From Theocolax elegans (taxonomy: Eukaryota; Arthropoda; Insecta; Hymenoptera; Cerocephalidae): a stretch of 64,000 nt of DNA. Every line of letters begins with the position of its first letter. Position 1 is the stretch's first letter. Under the pieces are notes generated by a model, which saw only the letters and a program-made list of their open reading frames with translations, was not told where the DNA came from and ran no database searches. The stretch covers positions 13,194,183 to 13,258,182 of the forward strand of contig CM047431.1 of the NCBI GenBank assembly GCA_026168455.1, in the 5' to 3' direction. A program made the translations under genes and the position numbers. Shown here piece by piece: positions 11,371 through 23,369 of the stretch.

Positions 11371-12441
11371 TGTAACGGTAAACGGTCCACGCGAGACGAA
11401 AATCGTACCGATCGCGTGAGTTTACCGTCGAAGACGCGTAAGGCGCATGCACGAGCGCGTCGAAGAGCCGGTGTGCACGACACACCGGCAGTATCGTTCG
11501 AGCCTTGAACGAACACGGTACCGCGAGTGTCAGGAGGAAGGAGAGAGAATCGAGGATCGTACGGGAGGAAGAGCTGACGGAGAGGCAATTAAAAGGAGAG
11601 GAAGGAAGTACCGAACACCAAGACGTGTCAACCCGGTCGTTTCGGATTTCAAGTAAGTCCTGGCCAGGCGTGCGCGAGTGATCGCGAATAGCGTAAGCGC
11701 GGGTAACGACGGGATACGCGCAGTATCCCGACGGCGAGTCAAGCGAGAGGATAACCGCTCTCATCGCGTCTCTCTCTCTGCAACTTAGGCGCGTATACGG
11801 CAAACCGGAGTGCTTAACACTCCGGCACGACCCTAACCGCATCAACACATTTTACAGCCAGGTAACTCATACCTGGCGAATCGTCCTCGTCCTCGAGATC
11901 GGCCAACCCGTCGAATCTCAACGCGAATAGCGGCGGGCGCACACACACGTATTCTTAACCTGTTAACAGCAGGATAGTTGTTTACTTTTGAGCCAAGGAA
12001 TAGCATCGCCTTGGCCCGACCTTGTACTTTTCATAATTTGTCATAGCACCGTTTATTTCTCGTGATCGTAATAAATTTGTTTCTTAATAGTATACCCGAC
12101 ATAGTATTTTATTAATATTCCAACGAACCTTATCCCGAAGGCGAATACCGCCATGCCCCGCGGGTGTCGTGCATTGTACTGCGCACGACACATAACTGAG
12201 TAGCCGAGTACGAGCATCGACGGAGGATAAGTGTGCACCAGGTAAGTGCATACATTGTACACAGGGAAGACGTCGTCGTGTGGAGCTTGAGGCTAGCTCG
12301 CACCACTTGAAGGACGGTTCTGCCGATCGGTTAGCTGTCTGGTAAAACAGCTGATCGGTACACGGAGGATACTCCCTGTGCATTGAGGATATACACAGGA
12401 CAAGTAAAACCCTTCTGACGTACGAGAATAAACCTGTTACA
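11371..12441. mobile_element. Solo LTR (1071 bp), TSD ATAT
   Basis: Begins TGTAACGG and ends CCTGTTACA, with ATAT on both sides, in an (AT)n run. The first bases and the closing bases agree with the LTR at 8693-9725, while the interior differs, so they are related families at most. No internal region. Confidence 0.75.
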
Positions 12442-12453
12442 ATATATATATAT

Positions 12454-13909
12454 TGTAACGGTATTTTACTTAATTAACATATATCGTTATTTATTAAATT
12501 AATAATTATATCAGTCAATAAGCATGTTAAAGACTATATCTCGTGAGGAGGTTGGAAATGGGAAATCTTTGGCATGATTAATAACTAACAAAATACGACC
12601 GAATACGGATAACTCAACGAACGAACTTTATTTATTAATAATTAGTACAGATTATGTAAATTTTAATTATAAACATTACTTGATAATTACGCGAACGTTT
12701 ACTAAATTCATCAACCGCGTGGTACACAGAACTCGTTCGACCGTTAATATGGCGTCCGTTTAGCCTCGCGTACCATGATAGATACGCGTCAGCATCACCG
12801 TTGCGCCGATATTATTTAAATAAAAATAAATACTCAGGTCGTCACCACACGCACCCGGTCGCACTGCCTTTCGGCGTGCGGGATCAGGGCAATGCAGGAG
12901 AACCCACTGAGTAAAATATAATAATAAAAGATTAAAATAATAAAATTATTTTTACCGGAATTCTAACCATAATACTCGGTTTCTTCATATTGCTGGTATA
13001 ATACAACTGATTACTAACGAACTGAATACTCTGAAATCCGGATGGGAACAAGAAGGAGATCGCAGGATCTCGTCGGTTTTTTCCAACACCGACGCTTTTC
13101 CCACTCACGATCCCTCGATGGCTGGGGCTTGCTGATTGGGCATCCTCAGCATGCGCCGAAAAATCGCGATGTCACGACAACATGTCAGCCCGCGCGAAAA
13201 TCAAAAACATATATTGAGTGAATGCAGGTGTTCATTGCAGACATCTCCTAACACCCAACATGTAACCTCCACCTCCATGATCTCGATACACACTCAAGAA
13301 TCCCCTCCACAAGTGCTTTCTACTCGTGGAGGCACGAATCATATTCCAAGCGCAGCACGGGTTGCAATACCACTCATGGTTCGCATGCTACTATTCGCTG
13401 AGATTTTCAACTTCGCATTAAATGCGCGAAAATACGAATTCTTTTAATTTAATATATTATAGATAATGTATTGTCGTTAATATTTCTTATAATTACATTA
13501 ATTCTACTCAAATGACTATTAATAATTCCAATAATTAATATACGCAAATTCAATTCTAGTATTAATATTTAATCTATCACGATTCGCTTATATCTAATGT
13601 TCTATAAATACTAATTTATATCGTATATCTGTCTCTGTCGCTCGTTCAAGGCTTAACGACAAAGACAGAAAATCACTCTCCCCCCAGGTGATAATTCGCC
13701 TCACCTGGGTCATGTTCCTGGAGAGGTCGTACCTACCACCATGTATACAGGAAAGGAAGCGTCGTCTGCGCGTGGGGGGGAAGTCGCGCATCGCATAAAT
13801 GTCTGTTTCGCGAAAAGCCTCCGGTGTAACGACACCGTCGAGGCCTTCTCCCGCGTATTTATTAGTTAATATTTAGAATCAGGAACATTTCTTGACATGC
13901 AATGTCACA
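12454..13909. mobile_element. Probable solo LTR (1456 bp), TSD ATAT
   Basis: Begins TGTAACGG directly after the ATAT that closes the previous LTR, ends ATGTCACA, and is followed by ATAT. The interior is unlike 11371-12441. The terminal inverted match is imperfect (TGTAACG against GTCACA), so the end is less certain. It sits in the same (AT)n tract as the preceding LTR. Confidence 0.6.
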
Positions 13910-14050
13910 ATATATATAATCATAGAGCAAAAATTTTCATTTTATTAAAAAAAGGCAGATACAAAGTTACAGTGTGCTTCAGTGATAGCAGACCCTTGTA
14001 ATAAACTTATTGATCATTGTTTATTACTGTTCTGTTTATAGTCTAGGAGC

Positions 14051-14137
14051 CAGGTATGGTTTCGTCGCCAGGTATGGTTTCGTCGCCAGGTATGGTTTCG
14101 TCGCCAGGTATGGTTTCGTCGCCAGGTATGGTTTCGT
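14051..14137 (+). repeat. 18-bp tandem repeat, about 4.8 copies
   Basis: Unit CAGGTATGGTTTCGTCGC repeats without a seen mismatch at 14051, 14069, 14087, 14105 and (partial) 14123. As 18 is a multiple of 3, one frame reads through it as a six-residue repeat (ARYGFV) in a 63-codon open stretch at 14010-14201, but there is no further sign of coding. Confidence 0.9.
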
Positions 14138-14756
14138 ATTTTTAAAGCATTTTTGCCTGCTAAATCCGAATTTTTTGGCTAGAAGTCTGAAAAAGTTGTA
14201 GATAAATTGTTATTAACAAATTAATTGTTTAAACCGCGTTTAAACAAGCCATTCTAACAATAATTTAAACCTTTTAATTATAGAAAAACAAAGATATTTT
14301 TATTACAAATTTTCTCGATTTCGGTTTGATTAAATATCTTGATTAGGTCAAAAGTTATTGCAAATTTGTTATGCGCGCTCACTTTTTCAGTTGTAACTTT
14401 GGTTTAATCACAAATTTTTGAATTTTAATTTTCTTTCGATAAAATAGTTATTACTCTAACATGCAAAAGAAAGAAAGGTATCAAAAGTTATTATAACTTG
14501 CAAAAAGCAATAAATTAAGCTAAAAATATGGAAACCAATTCGTTTATAACGGTATAAAATTGATTCTAATAATTATTACAACATTTAATCCAGATGCTTC
14601 TGTCAAGGCAAATATGCTCAATTTTGGTTTGTTGAAATATCTCTATCAGTTACAAAGTTACTGCAAATTTAGCGTGGCGTATATTTGACGCTTACTGAAA
14701 TGGCAACTCCAAGCTCGATGTACGCACTTACGCTCGCACATGATTACGTTTTCACA
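14138..14756. other. AT-rich unclassified sequence
   Basis: No gene or element ends seen. Confidence 0.45.
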
Positions 14757-15118
14757 CTTTTTGTGTATACCAAACTTACTAATATGATATTTTAATGATT
14801 TTGACAATAAACTATAGATACATATACTTACATATATTAGTTAGTAATAATACTAAATAGGTACGTTATATTATATTAATTAAAAATTTATATGTCGCGA
14901 AGGATTAAAATTATATTGAAAAATATTTTTCTATGTCCAAGTAATCTATGCTGCTTATCAAATCTAATATATTTATAGTAATAAATTGTTTTATCCTTTC
15001 TTTGAAGCTCATTTGGGCTGTAACATTATATTCAATGTTGAGGCAAAATTTAATTTTTAATTCACAGTTATTATAAAATTTGATACAATTATTTATAATT
15101 TTGTCCAATTAATTCGCA

Positions 15119-15153
15119 CCTGAAGAAGTCTGCAAACTTGACAGATGAAATAT
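15119..15153 (+). ncRNA. Hammerhead-like ribozyme motif
   Basis: CTGAAGA at 15120-15126 (fits the CTGANGA core) is followed by a possible stem GTCTG...CAGAT (one G-T pair) and then GAAA at 15147-15150. Both conserved core boxes are intact at proper spacing. Stems I and III are not evident. The inverted arm carries the same motif at 29303-29338. Confidence 0.4.
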
Positions 15154-15524
15154 TGATGAAATATTGACCCTTAACAATCGGCTATTTACTAAGTAAATAG
15201 GACAATTTACTCTAGACTTGCTATTCCTATTTGACTTTCTCTGTGCATGTATGATTCTTCATTCCTATTTTTATATTTAACTACGGTAACTTAACTCGCT
15301 TTTTTACATTAGTTCCATAATGTATAAAAGATAAATATAAAAATTAATCGGTATAAAAAATAATGAATTATGAATTTAATCAATATACGAAACAAACGAT
15401 TTATTGTATTCGAAATAATGACGCTACTCTAACAAATAATATTACCTTCAATTTTCAGCAAACACTGTAAAAAATAAGTGGAAGTCGTTAAAGAGGCGTA
15501 TGAAGAGTGAGCTTAATATACTAC

Positions 15525-15731
15525 CTACATTAAAATCAGATTCTGCTGCTTTAGATTTACTTCATATTGGCCATTATTTGATTCCTCAAGTTTTTTAAAA
15601 GGACATTTATCAAGCGTCAATTTGTCAAATTTAGAAGCTATTGTAGATTTACATTGCAGCTGCAACTCTTCATCAGAGAACGAAATTCTTCTAAATTTTT
15701 CGGACGACATAGACAATGATATGTGTAACAC
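15525..15731 (-). pseudogene. 68-codon conserved frame of unknown function, left arm copy
   Basis: Reads MLHISLSMSSEKFRRISF and so on. The copy in the right arm (28699-28905, plus strand) has the same 68 codons with one visible residue change (Asn to Lys), although flanking non-coding parts of the arms carry more differences. I do not recognise a domain; it is Ser/Lys/Leu rich with a charged middle. It may be a fragment of the transposase or capsid-type protein of the element that made the inverted arms. Confidence 0.35.
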
Positions 15732-15944
15732 ATCGCAAAAGTTTAAGATAACTGCTAATAAAAGTGCTAAGGTTCATCGAGCAAAAGCTTTACAATGATA
15801 GAAAAAACCCGGCGTTTCTATGGATGAAAATATTGCAAATGAGAATAATCGAAATATGTGTAACTTGCCTGCAGAGGACCTTATGTTTTTCCGTCCTTTA
15901 GTACCTCATTTAACCCGGATCAGCCCTAGGAGGAAGTTGCAGTA

Positions 15945-17190
15945 TATGAATAGAATAATATAAGTTACTTTAGAATTTGGTAATAACGAAAAAAAGGAGC
16001 TACCACTTGCAGGTGATGATGATAAATAAGTTATATAAATATATAAAAGTATGCGGACACTTTAGTTAATGTAAATAGATTTATACGGACACTTATATAC
16101 TTATGCGGACTCCTGTCAAAATAACTTAAAATTATGAGGACACAGTAGTATTCAACTAACCTTTCAGGCTATAAGGTTATTAAACAATTGCAAAATTCCA
16201 AATTATTTTTTAGGACTTACGGGCTTAATTTACAATTATTTAATAATCCTATGGACTAAAAGCAAGTTCAGCACGACTTAGTCAGCCAACCTGAAGATTG
16301 GTTACTTCTAAATAATAGAAGAGATTGATAACCTCTAGTGTTTGCATAAGTATACGTACACATATACATATATTCAGTATGTCGCAGATAAAGTGTCGGT
16401 AAATTTTGAAACGAGATTTCTCTGCAAGTTTTGTATTTGAATAAAATAAATGAGAATTAAAGTAGATTTTAGCTCTACTCATGGGCCTTATGCCCATCAT
16501 TATAGAGTATACTATTAAAAAGTAATAAATAATCGAATTTCTTAAAAATGCTAAAAATGTACGAGGGTAATTTTTTTTAATTTTATCGTATATCGTATTT
16601 AATTTACCTTAGAGCAATATTAATACTCGTAGAATATGTTATTTATTTATAATTAATCATTAAAGTTCAAATATTTTAAATAATTTTAGTTAGTTTTAAA
16701 GGTTATCGTTCTTCGTTTAGGAATTTGGACTGCAGGAATGTAGAAGTGGCGACGGTGCAATGATAATATAGTAAATATTTATGTAAAAATAGGTCTGAAA
16801 TCGTATTGTCACAGAGATGGCTGGATTTTTTATATATGGTAAACCGAGGTCGGAGAATACGATTCTGAAATTTGCAGCTTCGTAGGCCCAGAAGTTCTAC
16901 GCGATAAAAGTTAATGATAGGAAGTAAAATTTAGAATTGGAAACGATTTTTTATTCGATTTTTGTAAGTGGAAAATTTTGAGATAATAAAATAAAAGGCA
17001 TTAAATTCATCCGAATAACGAGTAGAGGGAAGCGCAGACGACATGGTCGCTGTTCCCCCCACCCGTGGCTCTAAGCGCAGTAAAAGCGAGGCAAATCAGA
17101 CTTTAAATTTTTGTGAAATTTATAAATTTTGTACCTTATACAAGCTGGGTAAAAAAGTGATTTTTATGAATATATAATCAACTAACTTTG
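15945..17190. repeat. Large inverted repeat, left inner arm
   Basis: Reverse complement of about 19165-21808, once the LTR at 19448-20853 is removed. It includes several gcggacac/ttatacggacac blocks (16048-16130) that return at 21640-21720. No coding signal. Confidence 0.8.
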
Positions 17191-17512
17191 GCTATTGGCT
17201 TTCCCCACCACTAGAGGGAGACGACTATCTCTCTACACTTGTTGGAGAGATCGTCGTCTATTTTCTATATATATGGCCGCAGAACATCTTGCTGGCGTCG
17301 CAGATCATCTTGCGTCAGGCGTCTAAGGTAAGATCTCCAGTTCCTTACTGAGGAGTCCAAGCTGGAGATCGAGGACGAAACGCCTTTAATTATTTTAAAA
17401 GGCCGTGCTCTGAAAAATTTCACCAACCACAGTGGACAAAGAGTACGATAGGCCTGCTTTATTCTAAAGTAAAGCATTTAGTTCGGAGAGACCGATATTA
17501 TTATATACATAT
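17191..17512. other. Insertion in the left inner arm, unclassified
   Basis: This segment has no counterpart in the right arm. It has GC-rich parts and direct short repeats (agatctccag/ctggagatc inverted pairs near 17333 and 17362). It runs into the ATAT that flanks the LTR at 17513. Confidence 0.4.
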
Positions 17513-18289
17513 TGTAACGAATCAATGTAATATTTGATTATATTACATTGCTCGTTACATTCTCTCTCTCTTTCTAGCCTGTGTATTAATATTTACAGAT
17601 GTTACAGGTCGACGTTCGACGATTTTCGGCGATTTTCGCGGACCTTCGTAAAGGTAAAAGTAGGGAAAGAGAGAGAGAGTTTTCGGTTCGTAAGTGCGAG
17701 AGCAGTTAGACTAATCTCAACCGTCGAGAGATTGAATTCAACTGTGTGATTAATCTCAACCGTTGTGAGAAACCTTGTTGTTTATTCTTCTCTTCATATT
17801 TTGATCGTCCCGTGCTTGTGATCCTGGTGCTGTGCTGGTGATCCAGTGGAGTTATTAGTTTGTTTGGCGACGACGCAGCCCAGGAAGCTAAAGAGTAGCG
17901 ACTACGCAGACTTCGCCTGGTTGTTTAATCATCGATCGCGGCTCACGCACTGTAAGTACCAGTTTTGTAGTCTCTCTCTTTCTCTTTCTCTCTTTATTTA
18001 TTTCGCATATATATCGACCTGCGTTTCGCGCGCTGCGACGCGCCTGTATTACTTTTCCGAATACATTTATTTTATTTGCTAATTAAATACTGCATTGTTG
18101 TTTATTTAGTTGTTTACCCTCTTTTCTCGCGTTTCGCTAAATAAAGATTACCGCCGCCTCCGCCTATACGGCTTACTATAGTCGTATTATTACTGAGCGG
18201 CCGATCGTGTAAATGAGACTATTATTTTAACGGTTCTGAATAGTTATTATTTTATTGCATTTATTATTAAAAATAGCAAAACCGTTACA
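17513..18289. mobile_element. Solo LTR (777 bp), TSD ATAT
   Basis: Starts TGTAACG, ends CGTTACA (perfect 7-bp terminal inversion), flanked by ATAT at 17509-17512 and 18290-18293. Its 3' half (from about 17867) matches 49470-49884, where the same LTR follows a Gypsy gag remnant, so this LTR belongs to that Gypsy family. A pyrimidine-rich CTCTCTTTCTC tract and a TTTATTTATTTCG stretch lie near 17975. Confidence 0.85.
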
Positions 18290-18324
18290 ATATACATATT
18301 ACCGAACGATAAAATTTTGTATCA

Positions 18325-18530
18325 TATAATCAACTAAGTTACATAACGGAGGGCAACTAATCCTGGTCTTGCGCAATTAATTGTTTTTTCATATGCTATT
18401 TTGTGGGGCAAAATTTGAATTTTCAGTTGACTATGACGTAAAAGAATAATAAAAGCGAAGAACAGAGTAAAAGAACCATTCAATTCGAATGCACCGAATT
18501 GGATAAGATTGTCTTTTGTTTAATTTATTC
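18325..18530. repeat. Large inverted repeat, left arm innermost part
   Basis: Reverse complement of about 19000-19165. It includes the shared gacgtaaaagaataataaaa and gaacagagtaaaa blocks. The match fades near 18530. Confidence 0.7.
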
Positions 18531-18999
18531 AAGACTTCATAAAATTTGAATTTTAGACATAGTGTTATATGTAAAAAATGTCTTCAATATCAGTGACAAA
18601 AGAATTATATAACAAGTCACCAAAGTGTAATAAATTAATAATATCATGGTGTTGAATTACACAAATGTACGTCAACTTTTTAACCGAAACCATATAAGCA
18701 ACAAATGCGGTAGATAAAACATTTCATTATCGAGCATAAAGATGAAATAGCATCACACGTTAAGTAACATTTATTTTCATTCATTCATACTTTTTTATTT
18801 CCTCTATTCACATATGGGTTCTCTGGAAAATATCTGAAAGTATATAATGTAATTTGGGTAGATTAAAAATTTATTGGGCTATTTGAACTTTCATTCTGTG
18901 ATTGGTACGCGCCACTATTTTTGATACCAATAGATTTATTTTCTTGTTTTGGATTTGGGTTTTAACAGAGGACATCTTAAAATCCTATAAATTCATTTC
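18531..18999. other. Spacer (loop) of the large inverted repeat
   Basis: AT-rich, with no gene or repeat recognised. It separates the two arms. Confidence 0.5.
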
Positions 19000-21808
19000 C
19001 GAAGATTTATAATTCATTTCACGAAAGACGATCTTATCCATTCGAATTGAATAGTTTTTTTACTCTGTTCTTCGCTTTTATTATTCTTTTACGTCATAAT
19101 CAAATAAAAATTCAAATTTTGCCCTACAACTAACCAACACATACTCCGTTATGTAACTATAGTTGATTATATATTCATAAATATCACTTTTTCATCAAAC
19201 TTGTATAAGGCACAAAATTTATAAATTACACAAAAATTTAAAGTCTGATTTGCCTCGCTTCTACTGCGCTTAGAGCCACGGGTGGGGAGAACAGCGACCA
19301 TGTCGTCTACGCTTCCCCTCTACTCGTTATTCGGATGAATTTAATGCCTTTTATTTTATTATCTCAAAATTTTCCACTTACAAAAATCAAATAAAAAATC
19401 GTTTCCAATTCTAAATTTTACTTCCTTTCATTATCCGTTATTGAGATTGTGACGTGTCCACTGGGGATTAGGGTGGAGTCACGATTAAAACAAAAAAAAC
19501 TAGTTAAACGATTGCTGGTTTATTGCACTTAATGTGCTCACGCGTAATACATGGCAAAGCAGCGGCTTTGCCGTTCAAATAGCCAGTCACGTTGGCCGCG
19601 GTCGCAGGCGTTCGCGGGCCGTCCCGCACCTAACTACGCGTCGGGCACACAAACTTTAAGGAAGCTGGATTTGGGAGGAAGGAGCACGGCTCACCTGGAC
19701 GCTCGTCTCCTAGATCTCGCTAACACACGCGGAGCCCGTAGAATGCTGGGTCGTGTCGGAAAATGTCGGTGGTCGGTCGCAGTCTGACGATCAACGGCAC
19801 GCACGAAGCGAGAGAGTTCTTCTATACGTATTGCGCATGCGCGCCTACTCTCGCGTCTCGAGTCGTGCGCGCTCGGCTGGGTTCGTACTTGCCGCTCGGG
19901 CCGTAGTTTCGCAGCCTCGACGGAGATGTCGTCGACAACGTTGACTTTCTTGGTGCTGGATGGCGATCGAGTAATTGCAGCCCTGCTGAGAGTACTATCT
20001 GCGAGGTAAGCTTTAGATCGTTCCTCGTTACCTCGATTTCAGGCTAAATCGAGCCCCTCGAGTTTCCTCATTGCAGGTGCCGTATATCGTCGGTACGGGA
20101 TCCTCGTCTCGGAGTTTCTGGAGAGCTGGAGTACATCGGCGCCCCATAACAGCCCTCAGTGAGTGGAGCCATGCGGCGGTGTATCGTCGTCGTCCTTTGG
20201 AGTGCCGCCGAGGTAATTTATCTGCTTTCCTCGGGCTCTAGTTTGAATGTTTACTTGTGCCTTCCATAACCACCAACTAGACCTGTCATCTCCTTTCCTT
20301 TTGGACCTGCTGACATACCTGGGAGAAGCTATGCTTGGTTATAGCTTCTCCATCCTCGTTTCTTAGTAGTCGACCAACTTGGTAATTAATTACCGTTTCA
20401 GGTACTCTGGTTAGCAGTGCACCGTTGCTTGAGCGCAAGGGCACTACATTCATTGCAAGGGCTGGAGTCTTCACCTAGGCTGCTCAACATCGGAGGCTTC
20501 TCTTGGGTGCTGGAGATGGCATTCAAGGCTGGACGGGACTTGGAGATACTGCACGGGTTTTTCCTGGTGCTGGACAAGGCATTAGGATGCTGGATCAACG
20601 GATCAGTGTGTGTGTGTGTGTGTGTGCAATTGTGCGCAGTCAGGAGTCGCATCTCCTTTTCTTCCGGTTCTCCTGCTTACTACGCAATGTAAGCCTATTC
20701 CGGTTTAACACATTCACATATGTGTGTCAGTTTAGGACTTGATTGGTATGTATAGCACGCTTACTTCGCATAGTAAGCTTGATAGGTGCTATACTATACC
20801 ATGTCTCGCTGATTTATTTTCGAAGTGACATGTAGTATAACTACAATATCACAAGATATAAATTAAAATAACTTTTAAACGCTTTTATCGCATAGAACTT
20901 CTGGACCTACGAAGCTGCAAATTTCAGAATCGTTTTCTCCGACCTCGATTTACCAAATATCAAAAATCCAGCCATTTCTGTGAAAAGTCGATTTCAGACC
21001 TATTTTTACATAAATATTTACTATATTGTCATTGCACCGTCGCCACTTCTACACTTCTGCAGACCAAATTACTAAACAAGGAACGATAACCTTTTAAACT
21101 AACCAAAATTATTTAAAAAATTTGAATTTTAATGATTAATTATAAATAAATACATATTTTTCGAGTACTATTAATAATGCTCTAAGGTGAATTCAATACC
21201 ATATACGATAAAAAATACCCTCATACATTTTTAGCATTTTTAAGAAATTCGATTATTTATTACTTTCTAATAGTATACTCTATAATAATGGGCATAAGGC
21301 CCATGAGCAGAGCTAAAACTCTACTTTAATTCTCACTTTTTATTCAAATACAAAACTTTGCCGAAAAATCTCGTATCAAAATTTACCGACACTTTATCTG
21401 CGACATGCTGGATATATGTATATGGGTACGTCTACTTATGCAGACACTAGAGGTTATCAATCTCTTCTATTATTTAGAAGTAACCAATCTTCAGGTTGGC
21501 TGACTAGGTCGTGCTGAACTTGCTTTTAATTCATAGGATTATTGAATAATTGTAAATTAGGCCCGTAAGTCCTGAAAAACAATTTGGAATTTTGCAATTG
21601 TTTAATAATCCTATAACCCAAAAGGTTTGTTGAATACTACTGTGTCCGCATAAGTATATAAGTGTCCGTATAAATCTATTTACATTAGCTAAAGTGTCCG
21701 CATACTTTTATATATTTATATAACTTATTTATCATCATCACCTGCAAGTGGTAGCTCCTTTTTTTGTAATAAGCAAATTATAAAGTAACTTCTATCATTC
21801 TATTCATT
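19000..21808. repeat. Large inverted repeat, right inner arm (split by an LTR)
   Basis: Inverted partner of 15945-17190 and 18325-18530. Continuous except for the solo LTR at 19448-20853. It ends at 21808, where a Gypsy element begins. Confidence 0.8.
19448..20853. mobile_element. Solo LTR (1406 bp), TSD AGAT
   Basis: Starts TGTGACG and ends ATATCACA (TGTGA/TCACA terminal inversion), flanked by AGAT at 19444-19447 and 20854-20857. The inverted-repeat arm continues on both sides exactly at these points, which proves insertion. It contains a (TG)n run near 20607-20626 and several GT-AG-like boundaries. No internal region. Confidence 0.85.
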
Positions 21809-22319
21809 GTAACGGGGTGAGTACTGGAAAGTATAAGGCCTCGGTTAGGCCCAATCTGTCCCAACCTACCAACCTAAGTATAACAGTCTCACGATGCGGC
21901 CGGGAATCATTTTAATTCCCGTGCATTGTCGTTAACAACGCCAAACACTCTGTTTGACTTTAAGACCGTGTGTTGGACCCTATGTCCAAAATTGCCAACT
22001 AGATTATACGCCGGAATGGGCGATATTCGATGGAAAGGACTATCACCTGGAAATATGTTATTAATAAATGAGATATTGTGTTAATCGACGAGAAAGATAA
22101 TCTCACCGAGTCAATTTATTCAATAAATTAACAATTATCAACAAATTGAACAATAACAATTGAGGGGTAGTCGTACGGTCGACTACTCCCGAGGTCAGCG
22201 CGAAAACAATTAGTTAAAGCCACCAGCGATCGCGTTATAAGCAACCGATCCGGGAACGATTGGGTACTCAAGTTGCTCTTTATCGGTTGAATCAGCATCA
22301 GTTTCGTGGACGTATCTCT
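21809..22319 (-). mobile_element. 3' terminal (LTR/UTR) part of minus-strand Gypsy element
   Basis: On the minus strand the element ends CCCCGTTACA at 21809. Inside are a short inverted pair at 22165-22195 (gtcgtacggtcgac) and non-coding AT-rich sequence up to the integrase stop. The matching 5' LTR is not present at the other end (near 28430), so the internal border of the LTR cannot be fixed. Confidence 0.6.
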
Positions 22320-23315
22320 TCAGATGCTCGATGTGAGATATTCTTGGGCCCCATGATCATCTTGTAGGGCATATGTATTTATGCGTTTCCTAGTGATGAT
22401 CAGACATGGCCGTATGTACTTTGGAGCATGCTTTCCCAAGATACCTTGTGCGCTGGACGAGAGGATCCGGTTGCGTTTCAACACCAAATCTCCTACCTCG
22501 AATTCTGCTGGCCTTCGTCGTGAGTTGAAGATTTCGGCTAGCCGGGCCTTACTGGCAGCTGACTGACGATTAGCGTTCTCGTGCAGTCTTGGCAACTGTT
22601 TGATTTTGTCGTTCCAATCCTGCAGTCTTCGGAACTCAAACTGTTGTTGGGCAAGCCGGTCTTGCTATCGACGAGCTGTACTAGGCGCTTCGGGTTGGAG
22701 ACGGTAGTTCAGCATAGCCGCGCTCCATCCAGTAAAACTTTGCACCGCTGTGTTTAGTGCAAAGATTAACTCTGGCAGCTTGTCGTCGCTGTGCTTATCC
22801 TGGATATACGACGCCACCTTTGTATTAAGGGACCGATTGGCCCTCTCGACAGGATTGGCCTGTGCGTGATAAGGGGTGTCATCGAATGATAAACTCCCTT
22901 AGCTTCGAGGTATTCGTCCACGAGATCATTTTTAAACTCTGTTCTGTTGTCCGAATGAAATACTTCCGGGGTACCGAAGCGGTTAATCACTCGTTCGTGA
23001 AGCTCGCGGACTATCGTCTTCGCGTTAGCTTTTCTTATCGGGATTACTTCAATTCAGCACATGAATAAATCCTGGAATACTAGGATGTATTCGTATCCTC
23101 GGCTTGAGCGTGGAAGCGGGCCGGTGATATCTCCTGCTACCACCTGCAATGGTCTGTCCGATTGACGGTGGCCAATAATAGTTCTGGGCTACGCGGGCGA
23201 ATGTCTTTTCCCTTACGAGATGGCCAGCTGAGGAATCATCGTGACACTCTCTCAGAATGGAGTGACGATTCTCTACGGGTACGACCAGCTTCCATGCTTG
23301 CTCGTCATCCATCAC
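22320..23315 (-). pseudogene. Gypsy integrase pseudogene
   Basis: Minus strand, in several frames. 23315-23049 carries the N-terminal zinc domain start (RECHDDSSAGHL, then YYWP) but no clear Cys pair. 22990-22766 has the second Asp region (FHSDNRTEFKND) and, after a frameshift, HAQANPVERANRS with the catalytic Glu. 22595-22320 is the C-terminal domain, ending with the GPY/F-like region. Several stops and frameshifts, so it is inactive. It is preceded on the strand by RNase H and RT of the same element. Confidence 0.8.
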
Positions 23316-23369
23316 TTTTTCTACTTCTTTGTCGGGACAATAGATATATAGATTCCCTTCGACTAGTTT

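Larger units (their letters stand above)
14757..15944. repeat. Large inverted repeat, left outer arm
   Basis: Reverse complement of about 28430-30153 (after removal of the SINE at 29476-29915). The match starts at a ttttgtgtataccaaac motif near 14757 (partner gtttggtatacac near 30137-30150) and runs through the short reading frame at 15525-15731 to about 15944. Divergence is a few percent with small indels. No target duplication was found at the outer ends. Confidence 0.8.

Noticed and set aside
11311..11848. Open frames of up to 163 codons
   Set aside because: Inside the GC-rich start of the LTR 11371-12441; no domain and no consistent frame.
14051..14137. CRISPR array
   Set aside because: The 18-bp units are directly adjacent without spacers and the genome is eukaryotic; it is a minisatellite.
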